Shown: positions 35,371 to 42,931 of the stretch, piece after piece
Position numbering within the stretch: position 1 is the first letter of the stretch
How the letters are laid out: the number at the start of each line of letters is the position of its first letter
Notes under the pieces: generated by a model
Database searches by the model: none
What the model was told of the DNA's origin: nothing
What the model saw: the letters and a program-made list of their open reading frames with translations, nothing else
Program-made: the position numbers and the translations under genes
Assembly: GCF_900114255.1 (NCBI RefSeq)
Contig: NZ_FOSL01000009.1
Span: forward strand, 1-64,000
DNA length: 64,000 nucleotides
Direction: 5' to 3'
Source of the DNA: Neomesorhizobium albiziae
GTDB lineage: Bacteria; Pseudomonadota; Alphaproteobacteria; Rhizobiales; Rhizobiaceae

Positions 35371-36909
35371 CTACATCACCGCGCCGAGCTGCCATGGCAC
35401 ATACTCGTTGTCGCCAAGGCCGAGCGCTTCGCTCTTGCTCTTTTCGCCGGAAGCGACCGCGACGATGCGCTCGACGATCTGCCGGCCCTTTTCCTCGATC
35501 GAAATGCCGTCGTCGATGATGTCGCCGCAGTTGAGGTCCATGTCCTCTTCCAACTGGCGGTACATCGCCGAATTGGTGGCGAGCTTGATGGTCGGCGCCG
35601 GTTTGGAGCCGAAGGCCGAGCCGCGGCCGGTGGTGAAGACGATGATCTGGGAGCCGGAAGCGATCTGCCCGGTGGCCGAGACCGGGTCGTAGCCCGGCGA
35701 ATCCATGAACACGAAGCCGGGCTTCTTCACCCGCTCGGCGTAGAGCAGCACGTCGGAGAGCGCCAGGGTGCCGCCCTTGGCGGCAGCACCCAGCGATTTT
35801 TCGAGGATCGTCGTCAGCCCGCCCGCCTTGTTTCCCGGCGACGGGTTGTTGTCCATCGAGCCGCCATTCATCGCCGTGTAATTTTCCCACCAGCGGATGC
35901 GTTCGATCAGCTTGTCGCCGACCTCCTGCGAGGCGGCGCGGCGCACCAGCAATTGCTCGGCGCCGTAGATTTCCGGCGTTTCGGACAGAAGGGCGGTGCC
36001 GCCATGGCGCACCAGCATGTCTGTCGCGGCGCCAAGCGCCGGGTTGGCCGTCACACCGGAAAAGCCGTCCGAGCCGCCGCATTGCAGTCCTATCACCAGC
36101 TCGTTGACCGGGATCGGCTCGCGCCTGACCGCGTTGACGGCAGGCAGCAGCGCCTTGATGGCGGCGATGCCGGCTTCGATGGTTTTGCGCGTGCCGCCGG
36201 TTTCCTGGATGGTCAGGCCGTGGAAGCGCTCCTCGCCCTTTGAACCGAACATCGAGCGCATGCGGCCGATCTGCATGACCTCGCAGCCGAGCCCGATGAA
36301 GATGGCGGCGCCGACATTGGCATGGGTGGCGTGGCCCCAGAGCACGCGCTGCAACGTGTCGTAGCCCTCGCCGGAAGCAGCCATGCCGCAGCCGGTGCCG
36401 TGCGCAAGCGCGATGACGCCGTCGATATTGGGATAATCGTCGAGCGCGCCGGTGCGGTTGAAGTGGTCGGCGATGTGGCGCACGACAGTGGCCGAGCAGT
36501 TCACCGTGGCGCAGAGCGCAATGTAGTTGCGGGTGGCAGCGCCGCCATCGGCGCGGCGGTAGCCCTGGAAGGTCAGCCGCTCGGCTTCCGGAACATAGTC
36601 GACCGGCCGGTAATCCTCGCCGACATGGTAGCTCTGGTCATGCGCACCCATCAGGCAGTTGTGGGTGTGGATGTGCTCGCCGGCGGCGACAGCGCGGCTG
36701 GCGTAACCGATGATCTGGCCGAATTTGATGATGGGCCGGCCTTCCGCGATGTCGGTCGTGGCGATCTTGTGGCCCGACGGCACCAGCCGCTCCAGTGCTG
36801 CACCGACCCCGGCAGGGCGCTCGCCGGCGCCGAATGCCTTGGTCAGCACGACGACATTGTCCCTGGCATGCAAGCGGATCACGCCATTTAATTCGAGTGT
36901 GCTCGACAT
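35371..36909 (-). CDS. UxaA-family sugar acid dehydratase (altronate or fuconate)
   Basis: A 512-residue full-length member of the altronate/galactarate dehydratase family: an N-terminal SAF-type domain (IRLHARDNVVVLTKAF), then TRNYIALCATVNCSATVVRHIA, GTGCGMAASGEGYDTL and GLQCGGSDGFSGVTANPALG, which bring the metal-binding cysteines. GGAGGTCTCGC precedes the ATG. Two roles are credible: altronate dehydratase completing the galacturonate route with uxaC, or the missing L-fuconate dehydratase of the adjacent dehydrogenase-lactonase pair. No other fuconate dehydratase is in the window, so I lean slightly to the latter. Confidence 0.8.
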   Translation of the reverse strand: MSSTLELNGVIRLHARDNVVVLTKAFGAGERPAGVGAALERLVPSGHKIATTDIAEGRPIIKFGQIIGYASRAVAAGEHIHTHNCLMGAHDQSYHVGEDYRPVDYVPEAERLTFQGYRRADGGAATRNYIALCATVNCSATVVRHIADHFNRTGALDDYPNIDGVIALAHGTGCGMAASGEGYDTLQRVLWGHATHANVGAAIFIGLGCEVMQIGRMRSMFGSKGEERFHGLTIQETGGTRKTIEAGIAAIKALLPAVNAVRREPIPVNELVIGLQCGGSDGFSGVTANPALGAATDMLVRHGGTALLSETPEIYGAEQLLVRRAASQEVGDKLIERIRWWENYTAMNGGSMDNNPSPGNKAGGLTTILEKSLGAAAKGGTLALSDVLLYAERVKKPGFVFMDSPGYDPVSATGQIASGSQIIVFTTGRGSAFGSKPAPTIKLATNSAMYRQLEEDMDLNCGDIIDDGISIEEKGRQIVERIVAVASGEKSKSEALGLGDNEYVPWQLGAVM

Positions 36910-36920
36910 GCGAGACCTCC

Positions 36921-36938
36921 AGAAGCTTCCATGCTTCT
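36921..36938. promoter_or_regulatory. Inverted repeat directly upstream of the dehydratase ribosome site
   Basis: AGAAGC-ttccat-GCTTCT ends one base before the GGAGG of the UxaA-family gene. It could be an operator near the transcription start or a leader hairpin that affects translation. Confidence 0.35.
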
Positions 36939-37021
36939 GATTTGAGCATTATTTATCAGCGAAGCAAGCATTCATTACCGCAATGCGGCAGGAATTGCAC
37001 GGCGGCAGCCCATCCGGCGTT

Positions 37022-37348
37022 TCAATCGCAAGGGGAGAGGAATTTGTTGCCGAAAAGGCGCGGCCTGCAATCCTGCTGCTTCATGCGAGGCACTCTCGGC
37101 CGCTGCGGTTGCACCAGCGGGCGGTCCTGCTCGCGGAATTGCTGATGCTGGCGCTGGAAATCGCGCATGCCCTGAACACGGTCGATCGACTGCAACGTGC
37201 CGGGCTGCCCGTTGAGGATGACGCGGTTGCGCTCCGCCCGGGTCAGCGGATCGGTAGAATAGGTCTGCGCTGACGTGGACACGACCGCAGCCATCATCGT
37301 TGCCGCTGCCAGAAAGATCGTCCAGGCAGTCCGAACCGGCAACCGCAT
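37022..37348 (-). CDS. Small secreted protein, Gln/Arg-rich, unknown function
   Basis: A 108-residue protein. GAGGAGAAGCGG precedes the ATG at 37348. The signal peptide (VRTAWTIFLAAATMMAAVVSTSAQ) is clear, followed by a hydrophilic chain rich in Gln, Arg and Pro (FQRQHQQFREQDRPLVQPQRPRVPRMKQQ) and two C-terminal cysteines. No known domain is recognised. It stands alone, with 85-110 bases to its neighbours. Confidence 0.6.
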   Translation of the reverse strand: MRLPVRTAWTIFLAAATMMAAVVSTSAQTYSTDPLTRAERNRVILNGQPGTLQSIDRVQGMRDFQRQHQQFREQDRPLVQPQRPRVPRMKQQDCRPRLFGNKFLSPCD

Positions 37349-37455
37349 CCGCTTCTCCTCGTACACAGGTCAATGCCCACCAACCAATATAGTGCGGAGA
37401 GGAAAACCTTTCCATCAAACTTGGGTGATACAAGCCATCGGCCGCGAAAGATGTC

Positions 37456-39006
37456 TCATGTCGACGTTTCAGCCAGCGGACTCTTTCCACTCTCGGCACT
37501 CTGCCGCAACAGCACCAGAGTCACGATCGCGGCCGCCAGGGCGATGGCCGCGCTGATCGCCATTGTCAGTTGCAGCGCTTGCGTGAAAGCGAGCCGGGCG
37601 GCCGCCAGCAATTGCATGCCGGGTTCTCCCGAAACCTGCACCGCCACCGCAACCGCGCCACCCAATGTGTCGCGCGCCGCATCCAACGCCTCCGGCGGCA
37701 GCCCTGCGCCTATTACAGCGCTCATATCGGCGCGATAGAGCGCGGTGACGATGCTGCCGAGCAGCGCGATGCCCAGCGCTCCGCCAAACTCCGAGCTGGT
37801 CTCGGCAATGCCCGCGGCAGCACCGGCCTTTTCCGGCGCGACGGTGCCGACAATCAGATCGGTGGTCATGGTGAAAACCGGCGCCAGGCCAATCGAGAAG
37901 ACGACATAGCCGGCCACAACCACGGCGAGTTCGTTCGGCCCGCCGATCTGGGTCAGCAGCACAAATCCGATGGCTGCGATCAGCAGTCCTCCCGCTATCA
38001 CATACGACGGGCGAAAATGCTGCGCGATCGCCGGCGAAAGCGTCGAACCAACGATGAACCCGATCCCCGACGGCGCGCTCCACAGGCCGGCTTCGAGTGC
38101 GCCCATGCCAAGCACCAGTTGCAAATACTGGGCGATGAGCAGAAAGGCCGAAAAGGCGATGAAGAAGGAGAGGATATTGATCGACAGCGAGGTCGTGAAG
38201 GGCAGCGATCGAAAGATACTGAGGTCGATCAGCGGCGCGGCAAGCTTCTGCTGGCGCCGCACGAAAACATACCCCACCGCCAGGCCCGCAAGGATCGCCG
38301 CGGCCGGCAGCCAGCCAGCGCCATGTTCGGCGAAGTTCTTGATGCCGTAGATCACGGCGAGCACGGAACCGATCGAAAGCACGACGCTTTGGATGTCGAT
38401 CTTGCCGGCGTCCGCATCCCGATATTCCGGCAGCAGGAATGGCCCGACAGCCAGCAGCAGCACCATGACCGGAAGCGCGATCAAAAACACCGAACCCCAC
38501 CAGAAATATTCGAGCAATGCGCCGCCGATCAGCGGGCCGATGGCGCCGCCGGCCGAAAAGCTGGCGATCCAGATGCCAATGGCGAAGGTCCGTTCCTTGT
38601 CATCGTGGAACATGTTGCGAAGCAGCGACAATGTCGATGGCGCGAGTGTGGCTGCGGCAATGCCGAGCAAAGCCCGCGCCGCGATTAGCATTTCGGCACT
38701 GGTCGAAAAAGCCGCGAAGATGGAGGCGAGCCCGAACGCTACGGCGCCGATTAGTAGAAGCTTGCGGCGGCCGATGCGGTCGCCCAGCGTGCCCATGGTG
38801 ATCAACGATCCGGCGACCAGGAACCCGTAGATGTCGACGATCCAAAGCAGTTGCGTGCTGCTGGGCTGCAGGTCGGCCACCAGATGAGGCACCGCAAGGT
38901 TAAGCACCGTCAGGTCCATGGAATAGAGCAGGCAAGGAAGCGCGAGCACCGCCAGGCCGACCCATTCACGGCGGCCTGCCTTGGGCGCAACTGCGGGCGC
39001 GGTCAT
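37456..39006 (-). CDS. MFS drug exporter, DHA2 family (14 helices)
   Basis: A 516-residue membrane protein with about 14 hydrophobic segments. Motif A-like GTLGDRIGRRKLLLIGA follows helix 2, and LDLTVLNLAVPHL-type sequence in helix 1 (MDLTVLNLAVPHLVADL) is a DHA2 mark. These proton antiporters expel toxic cations, dyes or biocides. AAGGACC lies upstream of the ATG. It may be read with the VOC gene 106 bases upstream, possibly as part of the ECF42 neighbourhood. Confidence 0.88.
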   Translation of the reverse strand: MTAPAVAPKAGRREWVGLAVLALPCLLYSMDLTVLNLAVPHLVADLQPSSTQLLWIVDIYGFLVAGSLITMGTLGDRIGRRKLLLIGAVAFGLASIFAAFSTSAEMLIAARALLGIAAATLAPSTLSLLRNMFHDDKERTFAIGIWIASFSAGGAIGPLIGGALLEYFWWGSVFLIALPVMVLLLAVGPFLLPEYRDADAGKIDIQSVVLSIGSVLAVIYGIKNFAEHGAGWLPAAAILAGLAVGYVFVRRQQKLAAPLIDLSIFRSLPFTTSLSINILSFFIAFSAFLLIAQYLQLVLGMGALEAGLWSAPSGIGFIVGSTLSPAIAQHFRPSYVIAGGLLIAAIGFVLLTQIGGPNELAVVVAGYVVFSIGLAPVFTMTTDLIVGTVAPEKAGAAAGIAETSSEFGGALGIALLGSIVTALYRADMSAVIGAGLPPEALDAARDTLGGAVAVAVQVSGEPGMQLLAAARLAFTQALQLTMAISAAIALAAAIVTLVLLRQSAESGKSPLAETST

Positions 39007-39058
39007 CGTAGCGGTCCTTTCTGTCCCTGCGAACTGGAGCGGGCAAACTAGTCTCCGC

Positions 39059-39082
39059 CTGCTGACAGCCTTCCGTCAGCAG
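39059..39082. promoter_or_regulatory. Inverted repeat between VOC gene and MFS exporter
   Basis: CTGCTGAC-agccttcc-GTCAGCAG, eight-bp perfect arms. On the minus strand it lies after the VOC stop and 53 bases before the exporter start. It could be a terminator without T-run or an operator for exporter induction. Confidence 0.35.
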
Positions 39083-39112
39083 CATCCCGGGCATTCCGGT
39101 GGCGTGGCGGAC

Positions 39113-39490
39113 CTATCCGTTCACCACCGCATGGATGTTGCCGTCGGGATCCTTGAACCATGCCGCCTTGATGGCGCCGGTCACGTGCACGTCGCCTTCC
39201 ATCGTCGTGTCGGGAAAATCGTAGCGTTCGAAGGCAACGCCGTTCGCTTTCAGATCCTTGACGATCCCGGCAATGCCGTCGCCGACGACCCAGGTGGCGG
39301 CGGTGGCCTTGTTGGTGCCGGCATGCTGCGATTCATAGATGAACAGCGTCGACCGACCGGTGGCGTAGGTGATGACCCCCGGCTCTTCGCCGTCAAGCGG
39401 CTGCAGGCCGAGCTTACCTTCGTAGAACATCCTTGCCGTTTTGAGGTCGCTGACCGCAACCGTGGCGACGGCATCGTTGTTTCGAAGCAT
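39113..39490 (-). CDS. VOC-superfamily (glyoxalase/bleomycin-resistance fold) protein
   Basis: A 125-residue VOC protein with paired beta-alpha-beta-beta-beta modules: DAVATVAVSDLKTARMFYEGKLGLQPL opens the first and TGAIKAAWFKDPDGNIHAVVN closes the second. The family includes metal enzymes and drug-binding proteins; substrate unknown here. It follows the DUF899 gene by 27 bases and belongs to the ECF42-linked run. Confidence 0.8.
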   Translation of the reverse strand: MLRNNDAVATVAVSDLKTARMFYEGKLGLQPLDGEEPGVITYATGRSTLFIYESQHAGTNKATAATWVVGDGIAGIVKDLKANGVAFERYDFPDTTMEGDVHVTGAIKAAWFKDPDGNIHAVVNG

Positions 39491-39517
39491 AGCGTTCTCC
39501 TCTTCAGCTCGGGCGGG

Positions 39518-40291
39518 TTAGCGGCCTTGCGCAGCTCCGGCGCAACATGAATCCATTGCACCTTCCTGCCGCGCTGACGCCTTGTTCTCGTATTTGTCGT
39601 GGTGCTTCACCCAGTCGGTGAGATCGCCGTTCGGTCCGGTCTCGTCGCGCCCCTTGGGCGTCAGGTCGAGATAATTGTAGGCGCCGATGAGCAATTCGTC
39701 GCCACGGCCGAACGACGAGAACACATGGAAAATATCGCCGGCTTCGTCCTTGTAGAAGGTGCTGACGCCGGGCAGCTCGGAGCTGGAATTCTCGATCAGG
39801 CGGTAATTGTAATAGACCTCGCCCCGCGCCAGCTCTTCCGGCCGGAAAGAGACGTGGAAGTCGAAATTGAAATCGCTGTCGAAGGACGAGACCCAGTTGA
39901 AGTGCCAATCCATGCGGCGCTTGTAGGCTTCGATCTTGTCGACGGGCGCGCGCGAGATGGCGACGAACGACACGTCGCGATGCTCGAAATGCTGGCGGGC
40001 GGCATCGACATGGTCGGCCTGGAAGGAACAGCCGACGCAGCCCTCCTGCCAGTCGGGGCCGAACATGAAATGCTGCACGATCAGCTGGCTGCGCCCTTCG
40101 AACAGGTCGGCGAGCGTCTTCTCGCCATCGATGCTGTCGAAGACATAGCGCTTGTCGACCTTGACCCATGGCAACGCGCGCCGCTCCGCGCTCAACTCGT
40201 CGCGAAAGCGGGTCAGCTCCTTTTCACGCACGAGGTGCGCCTTCTGCGCGGCGACCCATTCATCACGGCTTACGACGTTCGGGTGTGTCAT
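39518..40291 (-). CDS. DUF899 thioredoxin-like protein
   Basis: A 257-residue protein. GGAGG precedes the ATG at 40291. The segment GRSQLIVQHFMFGPDWQEGCVGCSFQADHVDAARQHFEHRDVSFVAISRAP is the DUF899 core with a CVGC redox-like pair, followed by VYYNYRLIENSSSELPGVSTFYKDEAGDIFHVFSSFGRG. Members resemble thioredoxin-fold proteins and are frequent near ECF sigma factors with YCII proteins. Exact reaction is unknown. Confidence 0.82.
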   Translation of the reverse strand: MTHPNVVSRDEWVAAQKAHLVREKELTRFRDELSAERRALPWVKVDKRYVFDSIDGEKTLADLFEGRSQLIVQHFMFGPDWQEGCVGCSFQADHVDAARQHFEHRDVSFVAISRAPVDKIEAYKRRMDWHFNWVSSFDSDFNFDFHVSFRPEELARGEVYYNYRLIENSSSELPGVSTFYKDEAGDIFHVFSSFGRGDELLIGAYNYLDLTPKGRDETGPNGDLTDWVKHHDKYENKASARQEGAMDSCCAGAAQGR

Positions 40292-40326
40292 TCCTGCCTC
40301 CTGTTGGTTCGAATTGCGGTTGCGTG

Positions 40327-40680
40327 TCATTCGTCCCAGATCACGATCGGCCGCACCTCGACGGTGCCGAGACGCGCCAGCGGGATCTTCGATGCGACGC
40401 CGATCGCGTCGTCCTTGTCCCTGGCTTCGATCATGATGAAGCCCAGCAGCTGTTCCTTGGTCTCGGCGAAAGGCCCGTCCAGGATGTCGACCTGCTCGTC
40501 CCGCACCCGGACGGTCGTGGCGTTCCGAACCGATTGCAGCGCTTCGGCGACGATGAGATGGCCGCTCTTTTCGAGCTCCTTGTCATAGCCCATCGAATCC
40601 GCGTCGAGACGCTTCATCTCGGCTTTGGACATGGCTTCGAGCTTCTGCTCTTCCCCGTAGACAAGGCACAAATATTTCAT
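40327..40680 (-). CDS. YCII-related (DGPF) protein, downstream of ECF42 sigma factor
   Basis: A 117-residue YCII-fold protein with the DGPF motif (VDILDGPFAETKEQLLGFIMIEARDKDDA). The start MKYLCLVYGEE is typical and has GGAG upstream; the earlier open frame is repeat DNA. Such proteins occur beside ECF42 sigma factors in many bacteria; their biochemical role is not settled. A second copy heads the same run at 42161-42535. Confidence 0.85.
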   Translation of the reverse strand: MKYLCLVYGEEQKLEAMSKAEMKRLDADSMGYDKELEKSGHLIVAEALQSVRNATTVRVRDEQVDILDGPFAETKEQLLGFIMIEARDKDDAIGVASKIPLARLGTVEVRPIVIWDE

Positions 40681-40708
40681 CGTTTTCTCCAAGGCCGGGT
40701 TGCGCACC

Positions 40709-40811
40709 AGAGCATTTTGCAGCCAAATGGAATCATTTGGCGTCCGCATAAATGCGGCAAAAACAAATAGTTGGAGCGAGTTATCGGTTCTGAGAGAACC
40801 GGAACCGCTCC
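40709..40811. repeat. Structured intergenic repeat, family A copy 2
   Basis: Stems CCAAATG/CATTTGG (40723-40729, 40734-40740), CCGCAT/ATGCGG (40744-40749, 40752-40757), and GGAGCG/CGCTCC enclosing CGGTTCT/AGAACCG (40785-40801). It shares AGAGCATTTTGCAGCC with 8857-8870 and lies in the same position relative to the downstream gene. An AT-rich T-run (40862-40877) follows; nothing else is seen in this 224-base gap. Confidence 0.75.
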
Positions 40812-40904
40812 GGGTTCAACCAAGGACGTGCGAGAACCGCCGAATCCGACAGCTTCATCAGATTTTTTTTATTTTTTTCGCGGGCCTGCAGCGCGAGTGC
40901 TACA

Positions 40905-42164
40905 TCAAGCGGCCGAGGCCTTGCCCCGCTTCGGCAACTGCTCGATCTGCATCTTGATGTGATCGGCCTCTGCCGCAGTGTTGGCGAGCGCCAGCGCCCT
41001 GTCGAAAGCCTCGCGGGCGTCGTCCACCCGGCCAAGCTGCTTCAGCAGCGCACCCTTGACGCCATAAAAATGAAAATAGGTGGTGAGCTGTTCGCCGAGC
41101 GGCTCGATCATCGCCAGCGCGGCATCGGGGCCATGGAGCTTCGCCACCGCGACGGCGCGGTTGAGCGAGACCACCGGCGACGGCTGAAGCCCTTGCAGGA
41201 CGGCGTAGAGCTGGTCGATCTCGGCCCAGTCGGTATCCTCGGCCCGGGCCGCATCGGCATGCACGGCGGCGATCGCCGCCTGCACCTGGTAGGGGCCGGG
41301 CTGGCGGGCGGCCAGCGCCTTCTTCACCAGCTCGATCCCCTCGGCGATCATGTCCTTGTTCCAGAGGCTGCGATCCTGGTCCTGAAGCAGCACGATGGCA
41401 TTGTTGGCGTCGAGCCGCGCCGGCGTCCGCGCATGCTGCAGCAAAACCAGCGCGGTCAATCCCATGATTTCGCGCTCGGCAGGGAAAAGCGCCAGGAGCA
41501 GGCGCGCCAGGCGGATCGCTTCCTCGCACAAGGGCACCCGAACGTGCACGGTGCCGCCGCTCGCCGAATAACCTTCGTTGAACAGCAGGTAGATCATGGC
41601 GGCAACCGTGGTGAGGCGCTGGGTGCGCTCCCTGGCGTCCGGCGCCTCGTAGGGGACGTTGGCTTCGGCGATGCGCTTCTTGGCCCTGGTGATGCGCTGC
41701 TCCATCGCCGTTTCGGTGATAAGGAAGGCGCGGGCGATCTCCTTCACCGAAAGTCCCGAGACGATGCGCAGCGCCAGCGCAATCTGCTGGTTGGCCGGCA
41801 GTTCGGGATGGCAGCAGATGAACAGCAGCCGCAGCACGTCGTCGCGGTATTGCCCGCTGTCCATGCCCTCGGCGATCGCCGTCTCGGCATCCTCGAGGTC
41901 GGAAATCAGATCGTCGGAGGGCAACGCCTGCTGCTTGCTGCGGCGGCGGGCGTCGTCCAATGCGGCGTTGCGCCCAACAAAAATCAGCCAGGCGGCGGGG
42001 TCACGCGGCAGGCCCTTTTCCGGCCAGTTCTTCAAGGCGCGCAGGCAGGCTTCCTGGAAAGCCTCTTCAGCGGTGTCGAGATTGCGGAAATAGCGCAGCA
42101 GCGCGCCCACAGCCTGCGGACGCGCGGCAGTCAGCGCGGCGTCGATCCACGCCGCATCCTTCAT
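40905..42164 (-). CDS. ECF42-family RNA polymerase sigma factor with C-terminal TPR-like domain
   Basis: A 419-residue protein. The N-terminal sigma-2 region (LLRYFRNLDTAEEAFQEACLRALKNWP) and sigma-4 region (LPANQQIALALRIVSGLSVKEIARAFLITETAMEQRITRAKKRI) are followed by a long helical C-terminal part (FNEGYSASGG, PSPVVSLNRAVAVAKLHGPDAAL) characteristic of ECF42. That group has no classical anti-sigma factor and is tied to DGPF/YCII genes. It overlaps the upstream YCII gene by ATGA. It should direct transcription of its own neighbourhood in response to an unknown stress. Confidence 0.9.
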   Translation of the reverse strand: MKDAAWIDAALTAARPQAVGALLRYFRNLDTAEEAFQEACLRALKNWPEKGLPRDPAAWLIFVGRNAALDDARRRSKQQALPSDDLISDLEDAETAIAEGMDSGQYRDDVLRLLFICCHPELPANQQIALALRIVSGLSVKEIARAFLITETAMEQRITRAKKRIAEANVPYEAPDARERTQRLTTVAAMIYLLFNEGYSASGGTVHVRVPLCEEAIRLARLLLALFPAEREIMGLTALVLLQHARTPARLDANNAIVLLQDQDRSLWNKDMIAEGIELVKKALAARQPGPYQVQAAIAAVHADAARAEDTDWAEIDQLYAVLQGLQPSPVVSLNRAVAVAKLHGPDAALAMIEPLGEQLTTYFHFYGVKGALLKQLGRVDDAREAFDRALALANTAAEADHIKMQIEQLPKRGKASAA

Positions 42165-42535
42165 GTCAGCGCGGCGTTCGGCTTGAACATCATCAACGGT
42201 CGGATCTCGTAAGTACCCGTACCGTGCGTTCCGGCCTTGGCGAGTTCGCTCGCCACGCCAACCGCCTCCTCCTGCGTCTCGCAGTCGACGACATAAAAGC
42301 CGAGAAGCTGTTCCTTGGTTTCGGCGAACGGTCCGTCCAGAACCAGCGTCTGCGGCCCCTTGCGCAATGTGGAGGCGGTGTTGGTTGGCATGAGCCGCGC
42401 AACCGGACCCAGCTTGCCGCGCTTGGCGAGCTTTTCCTGAACGGCCAAAAGCCTGTCCATCAACGCGCCATCTTCTTCGGCGCTCATTGCGGTGGTCACC
42501 GCCTCGGAATCGTAACAGAGGATCGCGTAGAGCAT
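42161..42535 (-). CDS. YCII-related (DGPF) protein, upstream of ECF42 sigma factor
   Basis: A 124-residue YCII protein, starting MLYAILCYDSEAVTTAMSAEEDGALMDRLL, with the motif LVLDGPFAETKEQLLGFYVVDCETQEEAVGVASEL. It is homologous to the protein at 40327 and overlaps the sigma factor gene by four bases. This is the first gene of the run, so its promoter in the gap after 42535 should be the regulated one. Confidence 0.87.
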   Translation of the reverse strand: MLYAILCYDSEAVTTAMSAEEDGALMDRLLAVQEKLAKRGKLGPVARLMPTNTASTLRKGPQTLVLDGPFAETKEQLLGFYVVDCETQEEAVGVASELAKAGTHGTGTYEIRPLMMFKPNAALT

Positions 42536-42555
42536 TGGACTTTCTCTATTCCTTG

Positions 42556-42696
42556 GAGACCGCTTGAAAATACGTCAGGGCGTGGCGAAAATGATTATTT
42601 CGAGAGCCGGAGCGCAGCGTACATTTGGGTACGTGAGCACCGGAAGCGCAGAAATTGCCATTTGCAGCCCGCCATCACGAATTTTCAAACGGTCTC
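42556..42696. repeat. Long imperfect hairpin repeat, family C copy 2
   Basis: Outer arms GAGACCG/CGGTCTC (42556-42562, 42690-42696) and TTGAAAAT/ATTTTCAA enclose a core hairpin CGTAC-atttgg-GTACG (42618-42633). The arrangement matches 35230-35366, but the core stem pair has changed from CGGAC/GTCCG to CGTAC/GTACG. It occupies the leader region of the YCII-ECF42 operon. Confidence 0.75.
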
Positions 42697-42800
42697 TTAC
42701 CATCCAGCTTCGAAGCGGCGGGAGTATGCCCACCAGCACGGCCAACCACAAGCTCCCGTCTTGCTGCGTGATTTCACCTGTTTTCGACACTTTAGCGGCC

Positions 42801-42900
42801 AGAGCTCGTTCCATTCCGATTGAATCGGAATGGGGCTCTATCTCTTTGTTGGAGCATGATCTTTTCCGAAAACCGGCTTCCACTTTTCGGGATCATGCTC
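42801..42900. repeat. Palindromic repeat with GAGCATGATC arms
   Basis: CCATTCCGATT/AATCGGAATGG (42811-42833) is framed by AGAGC/GCTCT and followed by GAGCATGATC (42852-42861) paired with GATCATGCTC (42891-42900), with inner CCGAAAA/TTTTCGG. This double hairpin is a common intergenic element of rhizobial genomes. Together with the preceding repeat it explains the 396-base gap 42536-42931, in which I see no gene. Confidence 0.8.
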
Positions 42901-42931
42901 TGGATCCGCGCTATGCGAGCGGTGGTTCGGC

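Noticed and set aside
40862-40877. T-run (TTTTTTTTATTTTTTT) as terminator of the ECF42 gene
   Set aside because: It is a T-run on the plus strand, whereas the flanking genes are on the minus strand, and no GC-rich stem precedes it on the plus strand.
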